Shown piece after piece: positions 23,145 to 33,605 of a stretch of DNA of 64,000 nucleotides; position 1 is the stretch's first letter, and each line of letters opens with the position of its first letter. The position numbers and the translations under genes were made by a program. The stretch is taken from the NCBI GenBank assembly GCA_950097015.1, contig CATNEN010000003.1, forward strand, positions 4,883,501 to 4,947,500, written 5' to 3'. Source of the stretch: Macrostomum hystrix. Lineage: Eukaryota; Platyhelminthes; Macrostomidae. Under the pieces are notes generated by a model. The model ran no database searches. It was given only the letters and a program-made list of their open reading frames with translations, and had not been told where the DNA came from.

Positions 23145-23350
23145 AGTGACAACCGAAGTCGGAGATTATGCAGGCACATTCGGGTGACGTGCTGATAAAG
23201 TTTGAAGGCCTGGCAAAGCCGCACTGAGGCGCAGTGCTAATTAGTGTATTGGGGTTACATGACCTTCGGTCGGAACAGTTGAATATCTCGACGGTCTGAA
23301 GAGCTGGCGACTTGATTATTGTTTCAGAAGATTTTCTTGAGATGTTCTTG
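23145..23350. repeat. Dispersed repeat C, copy 1
   Basis: It shares GCAGGCACATTCGGGTGAC, GAAGGCCTGGCAAAGCCGCA and AATATCTCGACGGTCT with 38845-39060 on the same strand. I do not recognise the family. In both places a family A SINE follows on the same strand. The block overlaps the probable 3' UTR of SLC49A4. Confidence 0.7.
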
Positions 23351-23362
23351 GCCCGTTGTAGA

Positions 23363-23672
23363 AGAGGTTGTAGCCTAGTGGTTAGGGCGTCGGACTCACG
23401 ACTTGAAGCTCGGGGTTCGATTCCCGTCTCCACTTAAACAATTTGTGTCCTTTAGCAAGACACTTAACTCTGCATTGCTTCAGTTCACCCAGCTGTTAAA
23501 TGGGTACCAGCATCAGCTGGGATAATTGAAGGTGGGCGTGGCGTCCCCCCAGTCCATGGACTAAACAGCTGTACGCAGCCTTCAGATGCGCCGCGCAATA
23601 GCTGCGGCTGTGCTGTCGGCTGCACATCTGACCCGATTGGGGCAGGTGTAATCAATTATTATTATTATTATT
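23363..23672 (+). mobile_element. SINE family A, near full-length copy
   Basis: The tRNA-like head has an A-box-like TAGCCTAGTGGTTAG and B-box GGTTCGATTCC. It is followed by a conserved core (TGTGTCCTTTAGCAAGACAC, GCATTGCTTCAGTTCACCCA, TTAAATGGGTACCAGC), a palindromic block AGTCCATGGACT and an ATT repeat tail. The core resembles the V/Deu-type central domains known from SINEs of many animals; that class assignment is from memory. It is a SINE, not a working tRNA gene, since no cloverleaf 3' half follows the B box. Confidence 0.88.
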
Positions 23673-24140
23673 AATGGCCCGTGTTCTTGAGTTTCCTTCT
23701 CAAGCGTGTTCCAAGGACCACTAGTAGATAGTTGAGTCTACTTGAGTAGTCCGTGGCGTGTTCTTTCTACTTTTAATTGATTTTCAAACCGGTTTTAGCC
23801 AGTATTTGTCTAATCTTTTTCTATTCAATATAAAGTAATTATTTTTTTCTAGTTAATAGTAATTCCGCTAATAGTTTCGCGTTATTCTACTTTAAGTAGC
23901 TTAAAATGATGTATACATATTGCCTTCTATTATAAATAATTCAATTGGCGAAATGCTAAATATTTTGAGCAAACTCAGATTTACACAATAAAATTTTAAA
24001 TTTTCGAAATTCAGACAGTTGTTTTTATTAACAAAACTCAAGAGTTTATTTTGCACACGTTTTTATTGGTGTTGACGACTTGACTATTATCTTACGTAAT
24101 AAATTGAATTATAGGCTGCGTAGAAAATCGAGAGTAGAAA
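23673..24140. other. AT-rich spacer after SLC49A4 and the SINE
   Basis: No gene recognised. An AATAAA at 23987-23992 on the plus strand could end a long SLC49A4 transcript that includes repeat C and the SINE in its 3' UTR. Confidence 0.4.
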
Positions 24141-24149
24141 AGAGAAGTA

Positions 24150-24214
24150 GACGCGGTGAGAAGGCTTGGGAATCACTGCCTGACAATAAGAAAGTCATGT
24201 CATACACCCGTCTA
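24150..24214 (+). mobile_element. SINE family B remnant
   Basis: GGTGAGAAGGCTTGGG is joined directly to ATCACTGCCTGACAATAAGA, so the middle of the element is deleted. A 21-bp minisatellite begins within a few bases of its right edge. Confidence 0.65.
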
Positions 24215-24225
24215 AGTGGTATAGT

Positions 24226-25015
24226 GGTATAGGGAGAAGAGAGTTGACTAGGGGGAGAAGTAGATTGGTGTAAGGGAGAAGTAGATTAGTATAGGGGAGA
24301 AGTAGACTTGTATAGGGGAGAAGTCGATTGGTGTAAGGGAGAAGTAGATTGGTGTAAGGGAGAAGTAGATTAGTATAGGGGAGAAGTAGACTTGTATAGG
24401 GAGAAGTCGATTGGTGTAAGGGAGAAGTAGATTAGTATAGGGGAGATGTAGACTTGTATAGGGGAGAAGTAGACTTGTATAGGGAGAAGTCGATTGGTGT
24501 AAGGGAGAAGTAGATTAGTATAGGGGAGATGTAGACTTGTATAGGGGAGAAGTAGACTTGTATAGGGGAGATGTAGACTTGTATAGGCGAGATGTAGACT
24601 TGTATAGGCGAGATGTAGACTTGTATAGGCGAGAAGTAGACTTGTATAGGGGAGAAGTAGACTTGTATAGGGGAGAAGTAGACTTGTATAGGGGAGAAGT
24701 AGACTTGTATAGGGGAGAAGTAGACTTGTATAGGGGAGAAGTAGACTTGTATAGGGGAGATGTAGACTTGTATAGGGGAGATGTAGACTTGTATAGGGGA
24801 GAAGTAGACTTGTATAGGGGAGAAGTAGACTTGTATAGGGGAGAAGTAGACTTGTATAGGGGAGAAGTAGACTTGTATAGGGGAGATGTAGACTTGTATA
24901 GGGGAGATGTAGACTTGTATAGGGGAGATGTAGACTTGTATAGGGGAGATGTAGACTTGTATTATAGGAGAAGTAGACTAGTATAGTGGAGAGGTAGACT
25001 GGTAGGGGATACTTT
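24226..25015. repeat. 21-bp minisatellite
   Basis: About 37 units of GACTTGTATAGGGGAGAAGT plus A, with early GATTGGTGTAAGG variants. The open frame at 24537-24986 (YRGEVDL) is an artefact of the 21-bp length. Confidence 0.95.
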
Positions 25016-25600
25016 CCTATACTAGACTAGTACAGGAGAGAAGTAGAGAGAGCTGTATTGAGAATGGTGGTGGTATAAAGTGGGTAAGTGGGAAGGAGCT
25101 ACAGCACTGTTTGCTAACTACATACAAGATGAAAAGCAATTGTGGTCGCTCTGAGACTTCATTTGTGCCATTAGAAATCGATCATGTTGGCAAATAATCA
25201 AAGCTAGTCCACTTATCAGTTCCGATGTCGTGTGGCCGTTGACGGCCCCTGTTGGCAGAATTAACTTTCACCCTGTAGAACATTTAATTGTCGTAAAAAG
25301 AAATAGGGATGCTACGGTTTTGTGAGGACTTTTTTTCATCCGAGATTTATTAATGTTTGCCGGCCGCATTGCTGACCAGTTCCTCCCACTTCAAGCTTGG
25401 CCAGAATTTCAAGCTCCTTGCTAACAATTCGTCCGATCGAATTTCTGTCGGGCAGAAAGTTTTTTTCCGATTCGGTCTTACACGATCGTACTAATGGATT
25501 GGCGAGAATGTAATTTCAGACGGCCAGGATTATGTCCCTTTAACTGAGGCTCAAGATCGTCTTCAACGAGTAGTAATTCTAGTTTTGTCTTCTATTCACA
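25016..25600. other. Spacer without recognised gene
   Basis: Moderately complex DNA with no open frame of note, no SINE and no array. Nothing supportable was seen. Confidence 0.4.
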
Positions 25601-25619
25601 ACCGTCTTCCCTGTGTTTG

Positions 25620-26150
25620 GTCTGCCACAGTCTGGTCTAAAAACCGGTGAGATCCGGCCTCTAACCCAGGCCAATCGTCCACAGACAACCCGTGAGATTT
25701 GTCCACGGACAAACCATTTAAAATTGTCCACAGACAACCCTTGAGATTCACATTCGAAAAACATGTAAGAATCGTCCACAGGCTGTCCGATAGAATCGTA
25801 CACAGGCAACCCGTCAGAATCGTCCACTGACAACCAATCAGAATCGTCCACTGACAACCAATCAGAATCGTCCACTGACAGTCCATCATAATCGTCCAAC
25901 GGCAAAACGTAAGAATCTTCCATGGACAACCCTAAGAATCGTGAGAACCGTCCACAGACCAAGATTTTTGTCCACAGACAACCCTTGGGATTTGCCCTCG
26001 AAAAAACGGTGAGAGTTGTCCACAGACAACCCGTAAGAATCGTGAGAACCGTCCACAGACCAAGATAGTTGTCCACAGACAACCCGTAAGAATCGCCTTC
26101 AGACAGCCGTGAGAATCGTCCGCAGACAACCCATGAGAACCTCTCTAACC
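25620..26150. repeat. Degenerate 24-30-bp tandem repeat
   Basis: Diverged units contain AATCGTCCACAGACAACCC, with insertions such as TTTGCCCTCGAAAAA. Minus-strand frames (CGRFSRLSEGDSYGLSVD) are open because most changes keep length, but residues such as WTILTGCLW recur out of register between frames, so I reject coding. Confidence 0.8.
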
Positions 26151-26403
26151 ATCTGCGAAAATAAGCCATTACAACAGTCATGCTTGTGTTAGTTACATAC
26201 ATGCTAGTTAAATTTTCTCTGGCTAAAATCGTTTACCTTCAACGCGCATTGATTCTGTCAATCAATCAAACAAATTCAGGATAAGTTTGTTAGCGGGGTA
26301 GGTGAAACAGTAGATTTCTTGAGGATTAGAAATTTATAATGTAACACGCGCTACATATTTTACTTTTTATTAAATATTCTAATCAACAGTAAGGCTAATC
26401 ATG

Positions 26404-26700
26404 AGGGGTGAGTGGCAGAGCAGTTAACGCGTTTGCCTCTCACACCAAGGTCCCTGAGCTCGGTTCTGCGGCGAGGCCGCATTCATTTGGGGCGCAGCCG
26501 CGGAGAGAAGGCTTGGGGGCTTGTCGTGCAATTTACGCCCTTGAGGGCCACTGCCTGACGATGAGAAAGTCAGGGGCAGATGTACCACACCTGTGCGTGT
26601 GTGCTCAGGAGTCAGCGAAATGGGCAGAGTTGCCTCCTCGCTGGCTGCGGGTCTGGTGTCACCAAATAAGGTGCCATTGCTCGCAGTCCTCCTTTTCTAA
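26404..26700 (+). mobile_element. SINE family B, near full-length copy
   Basis: The tRNA-like head GAGTGGCAGAGCAGTTAACG is followed by a B-box relative (GAGCTCGGTTCTGC) and the body GGGGCGCAGCCGCGGAGAGA. The element ends at GCTCGCAGTCCTCC. It lacks the long ATT tail of other copies. Confidence 0.85.
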
Positions 26701-27017
26701 ACAATGTTAATCTGCTTTAATGTTGAATACTTGCTACCATATTTGAGCAACAGGTATTGAAACCATTTTTGTAACCGGCCTACATTTTGAGCATAAGTTA
26801 TTTTACTCTAAAGAGAAATAGCATATTAAGTCTCCAGTGAAGTGAGCACACAAAGAGGCCGTTATATAATATAGGAAATTGGCCAGTCAACATCGACTCA
26901 ATGGATATAGGGCACCCACCTCCGACACCTGTCAATTAAAATTATCTTTCATACATCCTTGATAGAACGCCATATAGGGTGAGAAGATTGCTATTTTTAA
27001 TATCCCTAACTATAAGG

Positions 27018-27225
27018 GGGGGAGCTTCTAGCTCAAGGTCAGAGCGGTAGGTCGGAAGTTCGATTCTCTTTCGTCTTTGAGCGTTAAGTAAGGCAATTAT
27101 TTCCCTAGTGCTTTAGTTTACCCAGCTGTAAAAAGTATATCAGCATTAACTGGGATAGAAATTCAGGCACACGTACGGTGGTCCCTTCCCAGTCCATGGA
27201 CTGAACAGCTGTATACAGCTACGCA
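27018..27225 (+). mobile_element. SINE family A variant with a different head
   Basis: The head AGCTCAAGGTCAGAGCGGTA with GGAAGTTCGATTCTC replaces the usual one. The body (TTTAGTTTACCCAGCTGTAA) and tail (CAGTCCATGGACTGAACAGC) are family A. Its tail runs straight into the 46-bp array that follows. Confidence 0.75.
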
Positions 27226-27865
27226 ACTTCCTTCCCAGTCCATGGACTGAACAGCTGTATGCAGCTACGCAACTTCCTTCCCAGTCCATGGACTGAACAG
27301 CTGTATGCAGCTAGGCAACTTCCTTCCCAGTCCATGGACTGAACAGCTGTATGCAGCTACGGAATTTCCTTCCCAGTCCATGGACTGACCAGCTGTATGC
27401 AGCTTCGCAACTTCCTTCCCAGTCCATGGACTGAACAGATGTATGCAGCTACGCAACTTCCTTCCCAGTCCATGGACTGAACAGCTGTATGCAGCAACGC
27501 AACTTCCTTCCCAGTCCATGGACTGAACAGCTGTATGCAGCTAGGCAACTTCCTTCCCAGTCCATGGACTGAACAGCTGTATGCAGCTACGGAATTTCCT
27601 TCCCAGTCCATGGACTGACCAGCTGTATGCAGCTACGCAACTTCCTTCCCAGTCCATGGACTGACCAGCTGTATGCAGCTAGGCAACTTCCTTCCCAGTC
27701 CATGGACTGAACAGCTGAATGCAGCTTCGCAACTTCCTTCCTAGTCCATGGACTGAACAGCTGAATACAGCTAGGCAACTTCCTTCCCAGTCCATGGACT
27801 GAACAGCTGAATGCAGCTACGGAATTTCCTTCCTAGTCCATGGACTGAACAGCTGAATGTAGCAA
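27226..27865. repeat. 46-bp satellite made from the SINE A tail
   Basis: About 14 head-to-tail units of CTTCCCAGTCCATGGACTGA ACAGCTGTATGCAGCTACGCA plus five bases. The unit is the last part of SINE family A (palindrome AGTCCATGGACT, ACAGCTGTAYGCAGC). Mutations are shared between units at regular distance (GGAATTTCC at 27362, 27592, 27822), which shows multi-unit duplication of 230 bp, or five units. Confidence 0.92.
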
Positions 27866-28562
27866 AGCGACTTTCGTGTAATTGTTTTAATTGCTGAAAA
27901 ATTTTCACGGAAGAAAAACTGCTGGATGTTGACTTATATTTCGACACCTCAGAAAAGGCGGACATATTCAAGAAAATAACCGGATGAGTTGCCGTGCTCA
28001 TGCAGTCGACCAGAAAAAAACCCATTCACTCGTTCCTGGAAAATTACAGGTCTGGCCCCAGACACCGGGGAACGGAAAGATGAATGACCTGGCAACAAAA
28101 CTGGGAAAGTTTTTTAGTTTCTTCTCAACTCAGCCAACCCGATTTCTGCTTTTTCTTTCTTGTGCTTTTTTGAGCGTAGAAATCTATTTCCTAGTCTTGT
28201 TATTTATTTTCGACAGGTGTGATACGGACATACTCGAATCTGTAGCCATCGCACTGCTTCCAGGAAGCAGAAAATGGCCCCCCGCCCAGCAGCAATTAGA
28301 GGGACGATTTTCTGTTTTAAAATAGCACACAAAGTAAACACCAGAACTCTCAGCTCTCATGCAAAAGCAACACCAGCGATTCTGTTCTGACTTTGTTTAT
28401 CTTCTATCGCATCCTTGATTTGAGTCCGCCAGTTTAGTAGAATATTTGCGCAGAGCTGCTCAGAACTCTTCGATAATCTGACTTACCTGACTGTCTGTTT
28501 AACAGTTGAGGCCAGATAAACTTTTATCTGAAATTCATGTAAAAAGCAGCAATAATAACATT
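27866..28562. other. Unique spacer with a short coding-like stretch
   Basis: A 27-codon plus-strand stretch near 27892-27990 reads FTEEKLLDVDLYFDTSEKAD and stops at TGA; it has no start and no match I know. A longer overlapping frame at 27984-28325 is hydrophobic and featureless. Neither is called as a gene. Confidence 0.3.
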
Positions 28563-28796
28563 AATTGATTACACCTGCCCTGTGTACAGCTGTTCTGTCC
28601 ATGGACTGGGGGGACGCCACACCTACCTTCAATTTTATCCCAGCTAATGCTGGTACCCATTTAACAGCTGGGTGAACTGAAGCAATTCAAAGTTAAGTGT
28701 CGTGCTAAAAGACACAAATTGTTTCAGCGGAGTCGGGAATCGAACCCCCGACCTTCAAGTCGTGAGTCCGACGCTGTAACCTTTAGGCTACCTCAC
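28563..28796 (-). mobile_element. SINE family A, antisense copy with deleted tail part
   Basis: The core and head are well kept (box B relative GGGAATCGAACCCCCGACC), but the stretch between the ATT tail and the CTGTACG block is missing. The head end (GCTACCTC) is continuous with the first unit of the satellite that follows. Confidence 0.82.
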
Positions 28797-29362
28797 GCCT
28801 TGCCACACTTCCGATTTAACACCCACCTCACGCCTTGCCACAATTCTGATTTAACACCCACCTCACGCCTTGCCACAATTCCGATTAGAGACCCACCTCT
28901 CGCCTTGCCACACTTCCGATTTAACACCCACCTCTCGCCTTGCCACACTTCCGATTAAACACCCACCTCACGCCTTAGCACGCTTCAAATTGGACACCCA
29001 CCTCACGCCTTGACACACTTCTGTTTGGACATCCACCTCACGCCTTGACACACTTCTGTTTGGACATCCACCTCACGCCTTGACACACTTCTGTTTGGAC
29101 ATCCACCTCATGCTTTGACACACTTTAATTGGACACCCACCTCACGCCTAGACATACTTCAAATTAGACACCCACCTCACGCCTTAGCACGCTTCAAATT
29201 GGACATCCACCTCATGCCTTGGCACACTTCCGATTGGACACCCACCTCACGCCTTGGCATGCTTCAAATTGGACATCCACCTCATGCTTTGACACACTTT
29301 AATTGGACACCCACCTCACGCCTAGACATACTTCAAATTAGACACCCACCCACGCCTTGTTA
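28790..29362. repeat. 35-bp satellite abutting a SINE head
   Basis: About 16 units of CACCTCACGCCTTGCCACAC plus TTCCGATTTAACACC, with TTGGACATC and TTAGACACC variants. The first unit overlaps the end of the SINE head. Confidence 0.92.
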
Positions 29363-29865
29363 TTGACCCTCTTTCGATGGACAGCAACCTTATTTGAGTA
29401 CAATAGGCACACAATGATTTAGTCTATGTAGCAATGGATCAAATACTTCCATAGTCATAGTTACTCAATGAAACCATGAAACAGATACAAAAGCGAAGGC
29501 TGTCGCATGTTGAAATGTTATATTCCGCTTTTGTTATTGACTTAATGCCTAAGTATAATAGCATCATCTGTCGGTAACATGGGTGCAGAGCGGAGCCTAT
29601 TCAAAAGGATGTCTTGAGAACTGCATTAGCATCTCCGCTTTGCGTCGACTCAAAAGAGAAATTTGCGCCACAAACTAATTCTCTGTACTGTCTGCTTTTT
29701 AGCTTATATTACAGTATGTATAAGCAACCATACTCCTACGATAGCATCATATCATATTACTCACGATACTATTTGTCACTTCGCTCATGGCTAAAGAGTT
29801 AGTTCCAAGTTGCCATCGACTCAGCTCTTGTGATTCAAATATTTTTTGCTGCGATTCTTGATATT
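29363..29865. other. Spacer without recognised gene
   Basis: AT-rich DNA; the open frame 29614-29802 has no family features. Confidence 0.35.
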
Positions 29866-29869
29866 ACGG

Positions 29870-30890
29870 CTCTTGGCTGTGCTACGATTCTAGCTGCGAT
29901 ACTAGCTACGATTCTAGCTGCGATACTAGCTACGATTCTAGCTGCGATACTAGCTACGATTCTAGCTGCGATACTAGCTACGACTCTAGCTGCGATTCTA
30001 GCTGCGATACTAGCTACGATTCTAGCTACAATTCTAGCTACGACTCTAGCTGCGATACTAGCTACGATACTAGCTACGATACTAGCTACGATTCTAGCTG
30101 CGATACTAGCTACGATTCTAGCTACGATAATAGCTACGATTCTAGCTGCGATAGTTGCTATGATTCTAGCTACGATACTAGCTACGATTCTAGCTTCGAT
30201 ACTAGCTACGATTCTAGCTGCGATACTAGCTACGATTCTAGCTGCGATACTAGCTACGACTCTAGCTGCGATACTAGCTACGACTCTAGCTGCGATACTA
30301 GCTACGATACTAGCTACGATACTAGCTACGATTCTAGCTGCGATACTAGCTACGATTCTAGCTACGATAATAGCTACGATTCTAGCTGCGATAGTTGCTA
30401 TGATTCTAGCTACGATACTAGCTACGATTCTAGCTTCGATACTAGCTACGATTCTAGCTGCGATACTAGCTACGATTCTAGCTACGATACTAGCTACGAC
30501 TCTAGCTGCGATACTAGCTACGACTCTAGCTGCGATACTAGCTACGATTCTAGCTGCAATTCTAGCTGCGATTCTAGCTATTATGCTAGCTGCGATTCTA
30601 GCTGCGATTCTAGACGGTTCCAGCTGCGACACTAGCTGCGATTCTAGCTATTACGACTCTAGCTGCGATTCTAGCTGCGATTCTAGATACTACGGCTCTT
30701 AGCTGAGATTCTAGATGCGATTCTGATTTTTACGCCCCTAGCTGCGATACTCGCTACGATTCTAGCTGCGATTCTAGCTATTACGACTCTAGCTGTGATT
30801 TTTACTTTTACGACCCTATCTACGATACTAGCTACGGTTCTAGCTATTACGACTCTAGCTACGATTCCAGCTATAAAAGTCTCTAGCTGC
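29870..30890. repeat. 12-bp array with a recent 240-bp internal duplication
   Basis: Units of GCTACGATTCTA and GCTGCGATACTA. The block 30061-30240 recurs base for base at 30301-30480, including rare variants (ATAATAGC, ATAGTTGCTATG, TCTAGCTTCGAT). Frames are open on both strands (ATILAAIL and ARIVASI) because 12 is divisible by three; they are not genes. Confidence 0.95.
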
Positions 30891-31384
30891 GATTCCTGTC
30901 TGCAGCTTATGTCATGATTCTGAATTCTGGAGTGGATTTGAATTTATCAGGTGCAAGGATGAGAAAATAACAAACCTGTTAGAATAAAAGTCAATTTGAC
31001 AGTGGAAGGTAGATAAATATTAAATGGTCCACTTGTATTCAAACAATAGGAAAACGTCCAACGATGTACACAAACTATGTGAATTTGGAAGACTTTTTCA
31101 AGTACGAAATGTGTCTTTTTATGAACAGCCTCGGAATATCAGGAGAATTTTTACTTGCAGTCCTTAAAATATTGTCAAACAGAATTATAGAATCAAACGA
31201 TGGTTTGCTAAACATGCACTTATACTGCCTTTTCAAATGCAACTTGTGCCTTGTTGAATATCTTCTAAGTGCTCTGTGTCTATTGTCCTAAACTGCCAAT
31301 TCTAGTTGCTGTGTAGCAGTACATTAATCAAACAAATTAGTTAAGTTACGACATAGCCGTTCTAAACTTACACCATACTTAGAT
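30891..31384. other. Spacer with a 75-codon open frame, not called
   Basis: Open frame 31064-31291 (plus) is Leu/Cys-rich and has no domain I recognise; the rest is AT-rich. There is no splice or family support. Confidence 0.3.
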
Positions 31385-32045
31385 ATCATCACCGTCTTTA
31401 ATGGATACACTCCTGACTAATAATCATCGTCTTTAATGGACACCCTTCTGACTAATAATCACGTCTTTAATGGACACCCTCCTGACTAATAATCATCGTC
31501 ATTAATGGACACCCTCCTGGCTAATAATCATCGTCATTAATGGACACCCTCCTGACTAATAATCATCGTCTTTAATGGATACCCTCCTGACTAATAATCA
31601 TCGTCTTTAATGGACACCCTCCTGACTAATAATCATCGTCTTTAATGGACACCCTCCTGACTAATAATCACGTCTTTAATGGATACCCTCCTGACTAATA
31701 ATCATCGTCTTTAATGGACACCCTCCTGACTAATAATCATCGTCTTTAATGGACACCCTCCTGACTAATAATCATCGTCTTTAATGGACACCCTCCTGAC
31801 TAATAATCATCGTCTTTAATGGACACCCTCCTGACTAATAATCACGTCTTTAATGGATACCCTCCTGACTAATAATCATCGTCTTTAATGGACACCCTCC
31901 TGACTAATAATCACGTCTTTAATGGATACCCTCCTGACTAATAATCACCGTCATTAATGGACACCCTCCTGACTAATAATCACCGTCTTTATGGACACCC
32001 TCCTGACTAATAATCACCGTCTTTCATGGACACCCTCCTAAGAAA
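31385..32045. repeat. 33-35-bp minisatellite upstream of the neuropeptide gene
   Basis: About 19 units of CTTTAATGGACACCCTCCTG plus ACTAATAATCATCGT. The shorter form lacks the second TC of ATCATC. It ends about 320 bp before the first coding ATG of the neuropeptide gene. Confidence 0.93.
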
Positions 32046-32368
32046 TCGTCACCCGTCTTCCATCGTACGAAATTCTAGGAAAACCTAAAATTTGGTATTA
32101 GCAATGGGCTATAGTCATATGCTGTCAATGGGAGAATTTGATGGCTATGAACAGTTTACTTCGTGAGTGGCTGAGCTAGATGGAGCGCCGAAGCTGGGGA
32201 TGTTGGGGGGATAGAGAAGTAGCCCATAAAAGCGAAATCCGTGTGGCCAAATCGTGGGTTCCTGCTACTCACAATTCGCGCAAGTTCTAGTCGCAGTTTC
32301 ATCGCCTTACAGAACTGTGAACCGGATAAACATAGCCAATCAGATTCTGCTTCTGCCGCTCACACAAG

Positions 32369-33605
32369 ATGGTAAGTCTAAAAAAAGACAAATATAGAAA
32401 AATTAAACAACCATGAACCGATTTTTGTCTAAAAGCTTTTTATTTAAGGGCAGTTAAGTTAATCGATTGGAACAGATCCCGTAGTTTTCATTATAAAAAC
32501 TTGGGCCTAATACGAAATGCCGACACGGCCAATTTGAGATGTCGCACCTGGAATTCAGATGAACTCAGACTCAGTCAGCTAAAGACCGGGCTTAGAATTG
32601 CAGAAAGAACTTATTTTTTTTACTTTTTCAGCTAGATACAGAAAGACACAAAATTTTCTTCAAGACACTTCAAAAAAGTCTTCCTCGAAACTCGAGAATT
32701 TGATTCCTCATTTTCCCCCTCTGTCTTTTCTGGCTTTATTCTTCATGCTTCCACTCTTCTTTTATTTTAACTAATTTAGCTGCTATAGCCTAATGCTCGA
32801 TACGTGATGAGGCGGAAGGACTAGAGGAAGAAGGCCTCCCCTGCTCCTTCCTCGAACCACTTTCGAATATATAGAAATTTAACTAAAGCGATGAGAGAGA
32901 AAATATTATGGAGAACGAGCAGATGGACTGGTCAAGCTCGGGACTTCCTCCGGAACGGGACCCGCAACCGTCTTGGACTGATTGAGTTAAGCGGAAATTT
33001 AATAGCCAACCCGGGTACAGCTGCGGCCCTAGGTTAGTACCCGGTGTAGGAAAAAATCCACTAAAAAAATTGTTGCTCCTTGATCAGATCAGGCGATCAG
33101 TATTGAAATGAAAGCCTAGAATTAACAGACAAAGTTTTATATTTGACACCTGTTTTAGAATCGCAGTCACCAAGCCTCCCTACTGGCCCTGCTGGCCATT
33201 ATTGTTGTTTGCGTCTCGGCTGCTCCACACAGCAGCTCTGCTGAATTTGACGATGACGACGACATTGACAAGCGTGCGTACGGAGCTGTACCATGGGGCA
33301 AGCGTGCGTACGGAGCTGTACCGTGGGGCAAGCGTGCGTACGGAGCTGTACCGTGGGGCAAGCGTGCGTACGGAGCTGTACCATGGGGCAAGCGTGCGTA
33401 CGGAGCTGTACCGTGGGGCAAGCGTGCGTACGGAGCCGTGCCGTGGGGCAAGCGTGCGTACGGAGCTGTACCATGGGGCAAGCGTGCGTACGGAGCCGTG
33501 CCGTGGGGCAAGCGTGCGTACGGAGCTGTACCATGGGGCAAGCGTGCGTACGGAGCTGTACCGTGGGGCAAGCGTGCGTACGGAGCTGTACCGTGGGGCA
33601 GGTAA
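32369..33605 (+). CDS. Neuropeptide precursor, 11 copies of AYGAVPW-amide
   Basis: Exon 1 holds only the ATG (32369-32371), followed at once by the donor GTAAGT. Exon 2 (33159-33605) continues in phase 0 after TGTTTTAG. The product is 149 residues. Residues 2-25 form a signal peptide (hydrophobic LLALLAIIVVCVSA, cut likely after CVSA). An acidic spacer (EFDDDDDIDKR) follows, then 11 units of AYGAVPWG separated by the dibasic site KR. The last unit ends WGR then TAA. Gly before KR is the donor for C-terminal amidation, so prohormone convertase, carboxypeptidase and PAM steps would yield AYGAVPWamide eleven times. Units differ only at GCT/GCC, GTA/GTG and CCA/CCG, all silent. The stop overlaps a donor-like AG-GTAAAC, so an alternative spliced end cannot be excluded. 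I do not recognise the peptide family. Confidence 0.88.
33271..33600 (+). repeat. 30-bp coding tandem array inside the neuropeptide exon
   Basis: Eleven exact-length units (RAYGAVPWGK per 30 bp). Six other frames are open across it only because the unit is divisible by three. No indels and no replacement changes are seen, unlike the non-coding arrays in this window. Confidence 0.95.

Noticed and set aside
23363-23435. tRNA gene
   Set aside because: A and B boxes are present, but the stem partners and acceptor 3' half are missing and the head is joined to a repeated SINE body at several loci.
25579-26202. 207-codon minus-strand frame
   Set aside because: It follows a degenerate repeat; the same peptide pieces appear in different frames, which coding sequence would not allow.
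29830-30702. Hydrophobic ATILAAIL frame that could be taken for a membrane protein
   Set aside because: It is a 12-bp array with frames open on both strands; there is no non-repeat coding sequence at either end.
31064-31291. 75-codon frame downstream of the 12-bp array
   Set aside because: It has no known domain, no flanking exons, and AT-rich composition; such lengths are expected by chance in 64 kb.
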